A stretch of DNA of 64,000 nt from Mactromeris polynyma (GCA_032209605.1 JASFXZ010000013.1:6843401-6907400); one strand, 5' to 3'. Numbered from the stretch's first letter, positions 13,301 through 25,886 are shown. Made by a program: numbers and translations. The notes: a model not told the origin generated them from the sequence alone.

Positions 13301-13460
13301 ATGGGCAGATGTAGAGTGGGGTTGTTTGTGGCAAATCGAGGTGCTGGAGCGATGCCATTCATTTGTGATTTCAGTGGATTGGTGAATGTGATAGGAGCTT
13401 TGATCTTTATAAGAACTTTGCTAGTTATGGCAGGGATCGAGCAGAACCCGGGCCCTAAAG
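13301..13460 (+). CDS. Gene A exon 1: hydrophobic leader with 2A-like motif
   Basis: Encodes residues 1-53 plus one base. The ATG is preceded by an intron acceptor (AG at 13291-13292). The leader has a basic, Cys-containing start (MGRCRVG), a hydrophobic stretch (about 27-44) resembling a signal peptide or membrane helix, and ends AGIEQNPGP. The exon closes two codon positions after NPGP at a GTAGGC donor, so the whole 2A unit is one phase-1 module. The leader of the gene at 61598 is clearly homologous (shared CRVG.FV, IGA..F.R.LLVMAG.E.NPGP). Confidence 0.85.
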
Positions 13461-16400
13461 GTAGGCATTTGTTAATCTCCAATTTCAATGTCTTGCACAT
13501 TTTCTGTGTATTGATGCTTTAATTACCTAGGGAATACCTTTGAAAAGCTTAATGTCCAGAACAAAGGCCGAGAGCTTTTATATTTGGTATATATCATTGT
13601 CTAGTAGTCTTCTACCAAGATAGTTCAAATCATACCCATGTGGTCAATATTGGTAACAACTTAATCTTTGTCTTAATAAATCCAACTGTAATATTGTTTG
13701 TAAACTGAGTCATGATATAATTTAAGGTAATAGGACCACCATGTAACATTTTATTTGGAAACCAATTTACATCTTAAGACTGAATTCCAAATTATTTGAT
13801 TGAAATAAGCCACCACTAAAAAAGCAACTGTACTATGTAAGTTTTCCCTTGTTGATTTAGAAAATAAAGATTGCATTTTTTTCTTTCCAGATGTATTTGT
13901 ATTTCGATATCAGTATCTCTTGATAGAAGTGGGTACAGAAGTTCTGAGGAAGTTGTTGGACAACAAAGTGGGAAATGACTTCATGCGATACTTGAATGCA
14001 AACCCAACCCAGTACAATCAACTTAAGTATCTCAGAAATAATAATTTTATAACTGATGCACAGAAGAAGTTGTTGCCACCAGATGATATGAAACCAACTT
14101 CCAGTAACTTCGATATTACACTGCTTGCTCTACTCCTCAGAAATGTATGTGGTCTGTGTAATCGTAAAGATCCTGTGTGGAAAACACCAGCTCCTCGAGA
14201 TTTGTCTGTGGAAGCTGACATCACCCGATTACGAGGTTGCAGGAATTATGTATGTACACGTATTTTATGATTGATAGTAAGTGCATGCCTCGATTATTAG
14301 TCAGTCTGTTTGAATTTTGATAATTGTGTATGTATCAGGATTGTTCCGAAATAATGTTATATGATGAATAATGAATAATTAAACACCCTTTAGAATTTGG
14401 GAGATATAATAATATATACATATTTCATGTATTATCGCAAATTTTCATAAACACTAATGACCAATCTATTATGTTTAAAACATAGCAGATACAAGCACAG
14501 ATCACTATGCTTTTTAATCTGACATCAACATTGCTGTTAACAGTTTACTCTGTGTAGCTCACATGGTGAACAATTAGGATTGATAGCTTCCGTGGTGCAA
14601 CAACGTTTTTCTTTAAATAATATCTCATATACATTGTGGCAGGAATAGGTTTATTTTTATATCAATTCTAGTTTCTAATTACAAAATAAACAATATGTAC
14701 TATTAATTGGTTCTACAGTATAGATGATACTATGTATATTGTGTGGTTGATTACACATCTTCTGGTAACATTTCTCATTGTCAGACTTAAAATAATGCTA
14801 GTCATCTTGTTTAATGAGAAAATATCATGCTTTTGATACCAAAAAGTGTTTAGAAGGCACACTTGCCACCACTTTGTATTTAGTTCACAGACATTCACAA
14901 GGTAGATGTTACCGATGTCATGTACTGTGCCATCTCTTTGGACATGAATTAAGGGTCCATTTAGTTACATTTTGCAATGCACAAAATTAGTAAAATTAAA
15001 ATTTTGTTGCATTTCTTCATTAAATTTATGGCTTTCATATAGTGTAGTTGAAATTATGTTTGGAAGATATGTGTACAATCCAGTGATTTTTTGCCACCCT
15101 TTTGTGAATGGGGCTGGGGCCCGTAGAATTGTGAAAATAGCGTCGAATTGCCCATAATTGTGAATATCATAGTTTACATGACCTCTTTTAGTACACTACA
15201 GGCTAGCAGTGTATTCATCTATAGCATAGCAGTTAAAAATACTGTTAGACAGATTGATCAACATTCGTAAACAAAACCCTGAACAGAAAAAAACCCATAC
15301 TTTTGGTTATTGATTTTGGGGCAAAAAAAACCGCAATCAATGTGGAAATAAGATATAAAGAAATATATCAATGAATCCTTAATTGTAGAAGCTGTAGTCA
15401 ATTTAAGTTGGTGTGAATAATTATTAAATAGAGTGAACCTGGGAAACAGCAAGGCCTATTACAGTATCATCTCCTGTAGCGATGAATGGATTTTGTCACG
15501 CAACTTTACAAGAATTATGCTTGTGTGGGCCTCACTGAAAGTTTTATAAATGGTTTGGTCTGCTGCATACTATATATGATATATAGTGGAAACTTATCTA
15601 CTACTTCAATATTTTAAGTTATATAAATGGTTCTGATCTGCTGCATAAGTAGGTTACAGCTAAACATGGATTTTAAAATAAACATTGTAAATCTTCTTGT
15701 CCAAAACTATAAGTTGTAGAGCTTTGATATTTGATGTGTAACATTGTGTGGTAGACATCTTCCAAGATAAACATAATGAAGTTGCTTCTAAAAACATGGT
15801 TGCCAGCGACAGCGTTTTGTTCCTTTAAGCATTTTAGTGGAAACAGTATGTAACATGAGTTTTGAGTCTGTTGCATAGCTGGATTGTTTTTTGCTGATAT
15901 TTACTTGGCCTTGCAGTTAATAAGTTCGGGAAAACAAATTGACAAAAAACTTTTTTTTTGTATTTCAGCTCATGCACAGTGATACAGTGGTTTTACCTGA
16001 GACTGACTTTGATGATAAATGGAAAGAATTAAGTGGGGTAAATATGTGTTAAATTGATTTTTAATTTTTATCTACTGGAATATTGTATTTTCACTATTAA
16101 CCTTTAAAATAATTGTGTGAACAAGCTTGATGTTTTATGATGTTGTAAAAACCATGCAAGCAAACCAGATGACTGTGGTAAACATGGATTTTCTTATCAA
16201 TAACTCCTGTTCTGATGGTGACATTATCATCAAACTTGGTATGTGGAGCATTAATAAAGCCCTCTCTGTGGATTGTGCTTTGGATTGTCAAGGTCACTTA
16301 AAAACTGTTTACATTCAATAACTTTAGATCCATATATATGACATATTGTCATCAATCTTGCACAGAGCCAGAATATTAAGACGACATATTTTTGCATTGC

Positions 16401-19400
16401 ATTTGGTAAGGCTATGGTCAAGACGAAAGTCAATGGTACGATAAAAGAAGGACATTAGCTGTCATTCAGATTGACACAATGTCATAAAAGTTTAATATAG
16501 GAAGTTTACATGATGACCTAGGTGATGTTACCTAACAATGCATATTAAACATCTGATGTGTGGTTCACCTGCCCTATATTTTCAGATCCTAACTAGACTC
16601 AATAAGACCAGTGGAATTACTGATTTATCGACATTTATTGACAATGCTAGAGCAATGGATATAGATGAAGAGTTAAAAGATCGGATAGATAAGACCATGC
16701 AAGTATGGGATGCAATGGACCAAGACGTGATGTCAAAATTAGACCGGGTTGAGAAATGGTGTTCAGATGGTCATGAGAGAGTTGTAAAAAGGATAAAAAC
16801 TGTCAAACAGGCAGTTGCAGCAGAAGTGAAACAAGGGTTGTCAACTGTGCAACACAAAGTGACAACAGTGCAACAAGGATTGACAACAGTGCAACACGAA
16901 GTGAAACAAGGGTTTTCAACAGTGCAACAAAGGTTGGCAACAGTGCACGAAGACATGAAGAAACTGAAAAGCTTTCCTACTGAGGATGCAAAAGGTATAT
17001 AATGTTGTTATTTTGTGGTAGCAAACGTATATAACAAGTTTGCTCATAGTGAGCTTATGTGATTGATTTGTGTCTTTCATTATAGTCTGAATATTTGCTT
17101 TATTACAATCTGAGGTGGATTTGATATTTGGGTCATCTAACTAAATAATTGGGTTAAATCATAGTCATAATTACTGCTCTAGAGCAACTAAGTCAGAATA
17201 ATTTTCTTCATGAATGAAATCTAGTTTTGAATTAAAAACAATCCACATTACAATGTTGCTGATGTACTCAAGGAGAGTGATTCAAGTCCATCATCACCCT
17301 CTTGTTCATTCTAGACAAATACAGTTGCAATAGATGGTCTTTTAAAACCAAGACTAAAACAAGTCTATTTATAAATATTCAACAATAATATTTTTGGTCA
17401 AAATTGTTTTTCTGACTCTTTAAAGAAAATTTATATTAATAATTAACATAGTCTCGCATACAGGTTGCCTAGCAATTGTCTCTTGTTCAATGTTTTAACT
17501 CGCCCATGTATAATGGTCAGCCTGTGTCTGTCTACACAAGAGCCTGAGGTCACAATTTGAATTGAAGCTGGTCAGTATTAGTGTCATGATATATCAATAT
17601 GATATATTGCAATATGTAGTAAATTATCTAGTAATTACATCAACATATTAGCCATCATCTGAAATGATAACTATTTAGTTTAAGGTTAATACATATGTTC
17701 ATTTGGAGTTGAAAAAGGTGTTCAAATGAAGAAGCATCTGCTTTCATAGCTTAGCAACATGTTGGTAAAGTATTGCAATATATTGTGGTACACTTCAGGC
17801 ATATTGTGACTCATCTAGTACGAATGTTTGACTCTTGTCACATCTAGGTCAAGGTTTTAACTGGGTTATATATGGGTTGAAAACTTTGTTAACACACCAG
17901 AAGTCTAATTTCTGTTATGATCTACTGGGTAACTTGGCTAGAAAGTTTGTCTTCGTAAAATCTAGTTTCTGTGAGATACTAATCAGGGGAAAAGTAGGTT
18001 GTAAGATCAAAGAAGAACAGAAAAACCTTGTGAAGATTACCATGACCTGATTTTCCACTTAAACCCAATGAAGCAATGACCATGACATTGTTTGCCACAA
18101 TAACATATAATTATACAACATGGATCAAATTAGGTTTATTGAACAAATGATACAAAACATGTTAAAACTTTGTTAACTCTGCATACCACACATTCTGTCT
18201 GATTTACATATGAAACATTGTAACAGGGTATGTTATTGTTTGGTCTTGGCAAAGGTAGAAATTGGATCATTAGGGATAAAAACGAGGTAATTAGATCAAA
18301 TCATAGGAATGTATTGAAACATTCCATAGGCCATATTTCATCTCTGATCCACTTGGAACCTGACATGTTAGTGGTATTAAAATATTGGTCAAAATGGAAA
18401 CAAAGATATGCCTGGTTAGAAACTAGGTCATTTTGTCATATCATAGAAAATTTGCTTCAACAGCCTTCAGCCACATTTTGTGTCCGATTTATACAAAACA
18501 TGGTCAGTATGTTTGTCTTTGTGAATGAAATCTGGATCGAATGTTCTAAGGTACTAGGATGAGCAATAAAGTACCACCACGACCCTCTTGTGAGTTTAGG
18601 GCAATGCAAATGTATTGAATATGTCTTAAATGACATTGGTTTGTAATGAGAGAGATATTAAGTCTTGTGCTAATCCATTTTAAGTAAATTTATGTATTAT
18701 GTATTTAAACATAGCGTTATATTTTCAGTTATTCAAGAAAAGCTTATAACCATCTACCAGCGTGATTGTCGTGTGTTGCAAGTGTCTCCATTCATTGAAG
18801 ACGACAATGAAGATCTTATGAGTATTTACCAGAGTCCAACACTGCAACATACAGTATATGATAGTGACCAAACAAAAGGCAAACAAGAAACAATTTCATC
18901 TTATGAAGAAATATTCTGTAAGGATGATAAAACATTCAAGCGTGTGTACATCACTGGTGATGCCGGTGTTGGTAAAACATCGTTGTGTAGGCGTATGTGT
19001 TTGTTGTGGAGCAAGTCGAGGTCGGGAGATAATGCTGGGAATGATGAGAGTACAAAGAGGGACATAAAGTTTTTGGAGAAATTTGACTTTTTATTTCATG
19101 TGTCTCTAGGTGCTACTGATAGGAGAGATATGATTATGATGATTGTTGACCAGTTGTTTTACACTGAATGTGATGATGAAAGGACAGACATGTATAAATT
19201 GATTAAAAGCATTCTTAATCAACATGATTCTCTTATTGTGTTAGATGGATTTGATGAATGGAATCCTAAAACAAGTGGTAAACATGACTGTAAGACACCT
19301 AAAGGTATAGAATCAGAGAAATGTATATTTTTGACTATGTGCAGACCTTATAAACTTGAAAATGTTCGACTTTCAGGGAACGATATTGACCACCAAATTG

Positions 19401-21364
19401 AGATTTCGGGAATTCACGGATTGTCATCTGAACATTATGTTGTAGAAGTGGTGAAATATATGAATAAGAAAAATCACGATAACAAGAAAGCGGACCAATT
19501 CTTAGCAGAAATCAATCGATGTAAACTTTATGACCAATTATGTATACCAATGATATCTTCTCATCTGGTTGTGGTATGGTGGTTTAACCAAAAACTGACT
19601 CATATTTCTAAAGCATTTTTGTATGGTAAAATTTTAGAAATGCTGTTCAAAAGGGCAGAAAGAAAAGTTGAATTTCTTTCATTACCACCATCAGACCTGA
19701 AGCTTCCCAAGTGTTTCTCAGAGCTGGATGCTGTCAATGAACAAGTATTCTTATTGCAGAAAGTATGTTTACTGTCATTTAACTCATTGTTTAAACAAGA
19801 TGATTGTGCATCAACCCTTGTATTTACCAAGAAACAGTTAAAGACGCTGCCATATTCGTTTACCACTGATGAAATTGATTTTCTCTGTAAAATAGGCATC
19901 ATATCCAAGAATAAAGTTATTGGTTGTTTTGAAGACCAAAAACTAATATTATCCTTTGTGCACAAAAGTTATATTGAATTTTTTAGTGCATTATATGTTT
20001 CATCATTTGACGCATGTAACATGATTGATGGTATTGTTAAGAATTGGAACACCTTAGATGATGTATTACAATATCAAAACTTCTTCCAGTTCCTTGCAGG
20101 ATTATCTGGTCGTAAACTCATTTGTTTACTTGAAAATATTTATTCTTTATTATCAGATCATTTAAAATTATGGAGGAAATATGCTGTTGTAAGCTATGAG
20201 AATGTCTACCATAATTCGTACAGGAAGCAAATAAAGTTATTGCAAATTACTGTGATTAATTGTTTCATTGAATGCAGTAGATTTATTGATCCAAAAATTG
20301 TACTAAAACTTGAAGATTTCATTTTTGATGGCAAATCTAATGTTGACATTTTGAAACAACTTTTAATGTTAAATACAACATGTGTAAAATCAATACATTC
20401 TGGTAAAGGTAAATATTATGATGAGTTTGATCAGATCAAAAATCTACAATGTTTACATGTTGGTGACGTGTTGACTGGTGAGTCTGGTGATTATGTATAT
20501 GATGTAAAGTTCACTGAGTGCATGTTACAGAATCGATCCACACTACACACTGTTTGTATTGAATGTGGTTATAAATTGATACCAGAATTACCTGTGAGAA
20601 GTCTCCAACATCTGACATCATTGTCTCTGTCTGAGGTTAAAATGCAACATAACAGTTTACATAATCTGGTGAAATTTCTGTCTGACAATGTTCTCATTGA
20701 AAATATCCAATTGTTCTCTGTGTTTTGTGATAATCACCAGTATGATGATAGTGCCTGTACATTAACTCTAAATCTTCCACATCATACAAAACTCAATTTA
20801 TTATGTCTGTTTCTTGTTAATATTTTATGTAATAATGTAAACAATTCTAGTTTAAAGTCCATCACATTGTCTCCATTATCTGAGAGGATTGTTAGTTGTT
20901 ATATTGATGTATTTAACTGTATTAAGTATTCACAACTTGAACATCTGGATATCCATGGATCTCCCATGTACACGTTAGATTACAATACAATGAAAACATT
21001 GACACTTGGAGTGAAAACTCTTCCATATATCAAGTCACTAACACTGTGCAACATGAAGTTACCTGATGATGTTTTAATACAACTACATCCTGATGTAACA
21101 CAAGTGAAGATAGCGCTGGTGGGTGTCACAATGAGTTGTCAATGTTTTCATTGTTTCATTAGAAGTTGTGTAAACAATAAATCTGTGATAAAAGTTAAGT
21201 TACCTGGATGTAATATTACATCAGTTGATGGAGAAACTCACGGAGTACTGTCAGAGGTGGAGTCAGTGGATTATATGGTTGAGTATCTTACATCAATACC
21301 TACAGTAAACATCACACATAAAGCTGGTGCATTGTTACACTTTGAAACAGGAAGTTGTCAGTAA
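13301..21364 (+). CDS. 2A-leader HEPN-NACHT-LRR protein (gene A), five exons
   Basis: Joined coding exons: 13301-13460, 13891-14249, 15969-16037, 16586-16994, 18729-21364 (3633 nt, 1210 residues, stop TAA). All introns are GT-AG and phases fit at each junction. Domain order: leader with 2A-like motif (1-52), DZIP3-like HEPN (about 55-215), coiled coil (about 241-324), NACHT with Walker A at 409-417 and Walker B at 501-509, then an NLR-type helical region and leucine-rich tail to the end. An acceptor (TTTTCAG) lies 8 bases before the ATG, so a 5' untranslated exon must exist upstream. Expected role, from the families: nucleotide-driven immune sensor with a HEPN effector, possibly an RNase. The combination is read from sequence; function is inferred. 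No frameshift or internal stop, so it looks intact. A paralogue starts at 61598. Confidence 0.85.
13433..13456 (+). promoter_or_regulatory. 2A-like translational recoding (ribosome-skipping) site
   Basis: Codons 45-52 read GIEQNPGP. The 2A consensus is D-V/I-E-x-N-P-G followed by P, with the bond between the last G and P not formed. Here every consensus residue is kept except Asp, which is Gly. A hydrophobic, leucine-rich helix just upstream is the usual context. If active, the downstream product would start at Pro52, just before the HEPN domain. Activity is not shown by sequence, and the Asp-to-Gly change may lower it. Confidence 0.75.
13891..16037 (+). CDS. Gene A exons 2-3: DZIP3-like HEPN domain
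   Basis: Exons 13891-14249 and 15969-16037 (residues 54-196). Segments typical of the animal DZIP3-like HEPN family are visible: FRYQYLLIEVGTEVLR, KKLLPP, FDITLLALLLRNVCGL, SVEADITRLRGCRN and LPETDFDDKW. The intron falls inside the R-N-x3-H motif: R171-N172-Y173 end exon 2 and L174-M175-H176 open exon 3. Arg and His of this motif are the catalytic or RNA-binding pair in HEPN ribonucleases. The domain finishes in exon 4 (ILTRLNKTSGITDL). Exon 2 donor is GTATGT at 14250, exon 3 donor GTAAAT at 16038. Confidence 0.8.
16586..16994 (+). CDS. Gene A exon 4: HEPN tail and repeat-built coiled coil
   Basis: Residues 197-332 plus one base. After the end of the HEPN fold (about 197-216) comes a charged helical linker, then a coiled coil (about 241-324) partly made of near-identical short DNA repeats around CAACAGTGCAACA (16850-16945), giving repeated TVQ.xL/V segments. 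Such coding repeats can change copy number. This linker would join the HEPN effector to the NACHT engine and may mediate oligomerisation. The donor GTATAT at 16995 leads to a 1.7-kb intron. Confidence 0.8.
17240..18560. repeat. Degraded dispersed repeat in intron 4 of gene A
   Basis: Three diverged blocks (about 17205-17560, 17830-18050, 18230-18560) share phrases such as TTTGTCTT-GTGAATGAAATC, GGTCAAG and CTAGGTCA in the same order. They resemble a tandem dispersed repeat familiar from mollusc genomes (recalled, not searched). Open frames of 71 and 110 codons here are not supported as genes; they sit inside the intron. Confidence 0.4.
18729..21364 (+). CDS. Gene A exon 5: NACHT ATPase and leucine-rich tail
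   Basis: Residues 333-1210 in one long terminal exon; acceptor AG at 18727-18728. Walker A GDAGVGKTS at 409-417, Walker B LIVLDGFDE at 501-509, and an IFLTMCRP sensor-1-like strand at 532-539 define NACHT. A conserved NLR-type block (SFVHKSYIEFFSALYVS) follows at 741-757, then helical sequence. From about 905 to the end, LxxLxLxxxx-type strands alternate with helices (for example LQHLTSLSLSEVKM, LEHLDIHGSPM, IKSLTLCNMKL), a divergent leucine-rich repeat sensor. NACHT binds and hydrolyses ATP/GTP and oligomerises on ligand sensing in known NLRs; the ligand here is unknown. Confidence 0.9.
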
Positions 21365-22255
21365 ATGTTTGCTTTTGTTTATGTAAACATTTTATGTAAC
21401 ATTATGATTTTATAGAAAAACTGATGAATGCATCAGCAAACTATGCAGATGTTAGGTGGACTAAAATGGCTGTAACTTTTTATTATTGAACGGAAACTTG
21501 TCATGTGACCATGTATTCTCTACATTAGATCATTTCCTACAAGATGAATCGCGTTTCAATTCGAAATTCCAAAACAATTATTTGTTTGCATTTTTTGGAG
21601 ATTTTGATAATGTGTCACAAAGCTTTATTGATTTGTTTGTTTTGCTGCATGAAACAAGGTGAAAAAATTCATAATATATTTGTACAGCAGATTGTTTACA
21701 TAGAATTTGATGAATGATATTTGTGTACATTAAAATGTAAGTGTAAATGTTCTAGAGGTGATGAAATGAGTTACTGGAATATATTTGTGAGTTGTATATG
21801 AACGATTGGAACACATTTAGAGAACTCCATTCTATAACATCTCATTACAATTGTACACTCAGTGGCTATAACTTCATTATGAGTCGTGGGATATCTAGTC
21901 TATTATATACAATGCATGCTGACAATTGTGTTGCTGTGAAATCATTGTTTCACGAAATTTAAAGCTGCATCACATATTGTTTGTAATACAAACTTTCTCA
22001 CATATTTGGTAAGGAATGACGGCCATTCTTGCTGGTGAAATTATTTTTATTTCACTGATTTTGACATAAATTGCTATAAATAAAGGCCTTTAACTGCACA
22101 CATTCTATTCTGACTTGAGTCCTGTGATTATTAATGTATTACTTCTGTATGACGCTGACAATCTTGTCTACATGTATAATCAGTTGAGTGTTTTAGTTCT
22201 ATAATATGTGAATACTGAAAATGTTATCATTATACAATAAAATAGTTAAACCATT
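21365..22255 (+). terminator. 3' untranslated region and poly(A) signals of gene A
   Basis: After the stop, AT-rich sequence without open frames runs to AATAAA at 22079-22084 and a second AATAAA at 22236-22241, each a plausible cleavage signal; a T-rich stretch follows the second at 22254-22272. The true 3' end cannot be chosen from sequence alone. Confidence 0.5.
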
Positions 22256-22724
22256 TTTTGTTGTATTTTTTTCTCACTGTTTTAAGATTGGTACAAAAAT
22301 GTTGAGAGCATCTTCTATTTTGTACATTTATAACCTTTAAGTGCGCAATATCCAACCAAACAGTTTATTCTTGAAAATCCACCGGACATATTACCTCTCC
22401 AAAACAACATCCTTGTTCAGATGTGAACTCTGTCTTTTGTTGAGAGGTAATTGCTGTAGAGAGGTTATTACTCTAGGGAGATTATTGCTGTTGGGAGGTT
22501 ATATTTGATAGTACAATGTACAACAGGAACATCGGTAATGTTATAGTGTGGATATTGCACACACGACGGCCACTCTGGAAAGGTTACACTGTATGTGTGC
22601 TGTTCTGTTTAACTGTTTTACCAGTACTATGATGGTATTGACGTGATGTTGCAACTTGATCTTCATCAAGGAAGGTTTACATCCTGGTCGATCAACACAA
22701 TTATGGATCTACATAATGGGGAAT

Positions 22725-24738
22725 CTACATCTATATAAATGGGAATCTACATCTTGGTGGATCTACATGATGGTGAATCTACATCATGCTTGATATTATA
22801 CATAATGGTGAATGTACATCATGTCGGATATACTTAATGATGAATCTACATCATGCTTGATATTATACATAATGGTGAATGTACATCATGTCGGATATAC
22901 TTAATGATGAATCTACATCATGCTTGATATTATTAGTTATACAGGTTGTTGACAGGGTATATGGGGGAATATAACCAGTTTGTGTGCCATATAACCCGAG
23001 GCGTATCATGCTTGATATTATACATAATGGTGAATCTACATCATGCTTGATATTATACATAATGGTGAATCTACATCATGCTGGATCTACATCATGCTTG
23101 ATATTAAACATAATGGTGAATCTACATCATGCTGGATCTACATCATGCTTGATATTATACATAATGGTGAATGTACATCATGCTTGATATTATGCATAAT
23201 GATGAATCTACATCATGCTTGATATTATACATAATGGTGAATCTACATCATGCTGAATCTACATCATGCTTGATATTATACATAATGGTGAATCTACATC
23301 ATGCTGGATCTACATCATGCTTTATATTATATATAATGGTGAATGTACATCATGCTTGATATTTTACATAATGATGAATCTACATCATGCTTGATATTAT
23401 ACATAATGATGAATCTACATCATGCTCGATATTATACATAATGATGAATCTACATCATGCTTGATATTTTGCATAATGATGAATCTACATCATGCTTGAT
23501 ATTGTAAATAATGATGAATCTACATCATGCTTGATATTATACATAATGATGAATCTACATCATGCTTGATATTATACATAATGATGAATCTACATCATGC
23601 TTGATATTATACATAATGCTGGATCTACATCATGCTTGATATTATACATAATGATGAATCTACATCATGCTTGATATTATACATAATGGTGAATCTACAT
23701 CATGCTTGATATTATACATAATGCCGGATCTACATCATGCTTGATATTATACATAATGGTGAATCTACATCATGTCGGATATACTTAAAGATGAATCTAC
23801 ATCATGCTTGATATTATACATAATGATGAATATACATCATGCTTGATATTATACATAATGGTGAATCTACATCATGCTGGATCTACATCATGCTTTATAT
23901 TATATATAATGGTGAATGTACATCATGCTTGATATTTTACATAATGATGAATCTACATCATGCTTGATATTATACATAATGATGAATCTACATCATGCTA
24001 GATATTATACATAATGATGAATCTACATCATGCTTGATATTTTGCATAATGATGAATCTACATCATGCTTGATATTGTAAATAATGATGAATCTACATCA
24101 TGCTTGATATTATACATAATGATGAATCTACATCATGCTTGATATTATACATAATGATGAATCTACATCATGCTTGATATTATACATAATGCTGGATCTA
24201 CATCATGCTTGATATTATACATAATGATGAATCTACATCATGCTTGATATTATACATAATGGTGAATCTACATCATGCTTGATATTATACATAATGCCGG
24301 ATCTACATCATGCTTGATATTATACATAATGGTGAATCTACATCATGTCGGATATACTTAAAGATGAATCTACATCATGCTTGATATTATACATAATGAT
24401 GAATATACATCATGCTTGATATTATACATAATGGTGAATGTACATCATGCTTGATATTATACATAATGGTGAATGTACATCATGCTTGAAATTATACATA
24501 ATGATGAATCTACATCATGGATATACATAATGGTGAATCTACATCATGCTTGATATTATACATAATGGTGAATCTACATCATGCTTGATATTATACATAA
24601 TGGTGAATCTACATCATGCTTGATATTATACATAATGGGGAATCTACATCATGATGGATATACATAATGGTGAATCTACATCATGGTGGATCTACATCAT
24701 GGTGGATCTACATTATGGTGAATCTACATCATGATGGA
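22725..24738. repeat. Minisatellite, 35-bp unit, with 573-bp higher-order repeat
   Basis: The unit is TACATCATGCTTGATATTAT followed by ACATAATGATGAATC, about 55 copies with variants (CTGGATC, CGGATATACTTAA, GGTGAATG). Rare variants recur 573 bp apart: the TTTATATTATATATAA copy at 23321 and 23894, and the TCGGATATACTTAAAG copy at 23774 and 24347, showing block duplication of about 16 units (roughly 23230-23800 and 23803-24375). The array starts about 0.5 kb after the gene A poly(A) signals. Confidence 0.95.
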
Positions 24739-25374
24739 TTCGTGTTTCAGACGACATCAATTCGTCATCAGTGTACACATGGACTTGAATCAACATATTT
24801 ATCTTTGTTCGAAGAGCTCAGTCCTAAATCAATCAAAATTGACTAGATTCCACACACTTGATAGCGATTCGAGTCGGAGAGATGTAAGGGACTCACTTAA
24901 CGCGTGTATGCTGAATGACGTCAGATACTTGTTTATGTGATGATGTCATTAAAAATATTTAATCGATGAAATTTTGAGAGAAAAGGTTTTCCTCTATTTA
25001 CGCTTTACGGCTACGTTTGATATTAGCACCTTGTTAGATATATTTAATCAACTAGAACATTATAAAATATTAATAGTTCTATGGATAATTTTAGAAATAA
25101 TGATTGTATGAATCGGCCTACTTTGCGGCTCATTTATTCAATTACCTAATTACTTTCGTGACGCTGCTGTCTATATTAATGAGGTCAAGTTTGGATGTGT
25201 GTTTTTACCTCATTTTGTCGAGTTTCTGATAAACAGAATAATTAATTTCTGTTGTTTAGTATTCAATTTATTCAACTCGTTCAATAAATTCAATACTAAT
25301 ACAACAATCATTCAATATCCTCTATATGTGTGTAATATATCCAAACAAAGAATTTATTCTAGTAGAGTTTTTTG
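24739..25374. other. Non-coding spacer between two arrays
   Basis: Nothing supported. AT-rich, with short frames without recognisable domains. Confidence 0.4.
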
Positions 25375-25886
25375 CTGTAGGAAGGTTATTGCTGTAGAGA
25401 GGTTATTGTTGTAGAGAGGTTATTGCTGTAGGAAACTTATTGCTGTAGAGAGGTTATTGTTGTAGAGAGGTTATTGTTGTAGGAATGTTATTGCTGTAGA
25501 GAGGTTATTGCTGTAGAAAGGTTATTGCTGTAGAGAGGTTATTGCTGTAGAGAGGTTATTTCTGTAGAGAGATTATTGCTGTAGAAGGGTTATTGCTGTA
25601 GAGAGGTTATTGCTGTAGAGAGGTTATTGTTGTAGAGAGGTTATTGATGTAGGAAGGTTATTGCTGTAGAGAGGTTATTGTTGTAGAGAGATTATTGCTG
25701 TAGGAAGGTTATTGCTGTAGAGAGGTTATTGCTGTAGGAAGGTTATTGCTGTAGGGGGGTTATTGCTGTATCGAGTTTATTAATGTAGAGAGGTTATTGC
25801 TGTAGGGAGTTTATTGCTGTAGAGAGGATATTGCTGTAGGGAGGTTATTAATGTAGATAGGTTATTGCTCTAGATAGGTTATTGCT
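25375..25886. repeat. Minisatellite, 17-bp unit, about 30 copies
   Basis: The unit is GTTATTGCTGTAGAGAG with variants GGAAG, GGGAG and TTGTAG. A diverged patch of the same motif lies at 22438-22505, on the other side of the 35-bp array, so the family occurs at two places about 3 kb apart. Confidence 0.9.

Noticed and set aside
18230..18562. 110-codon plus-strand frame as a separate gene
   Set aside because: Lies in intron 4 of gene A and in a degraded dispersed repeat; no domain, no splice support.
22863..23359. Open frames inside the 35-bp minisatellite
   Set aside because: Repeat-driven, several frames and both strands open; no start context or domain.
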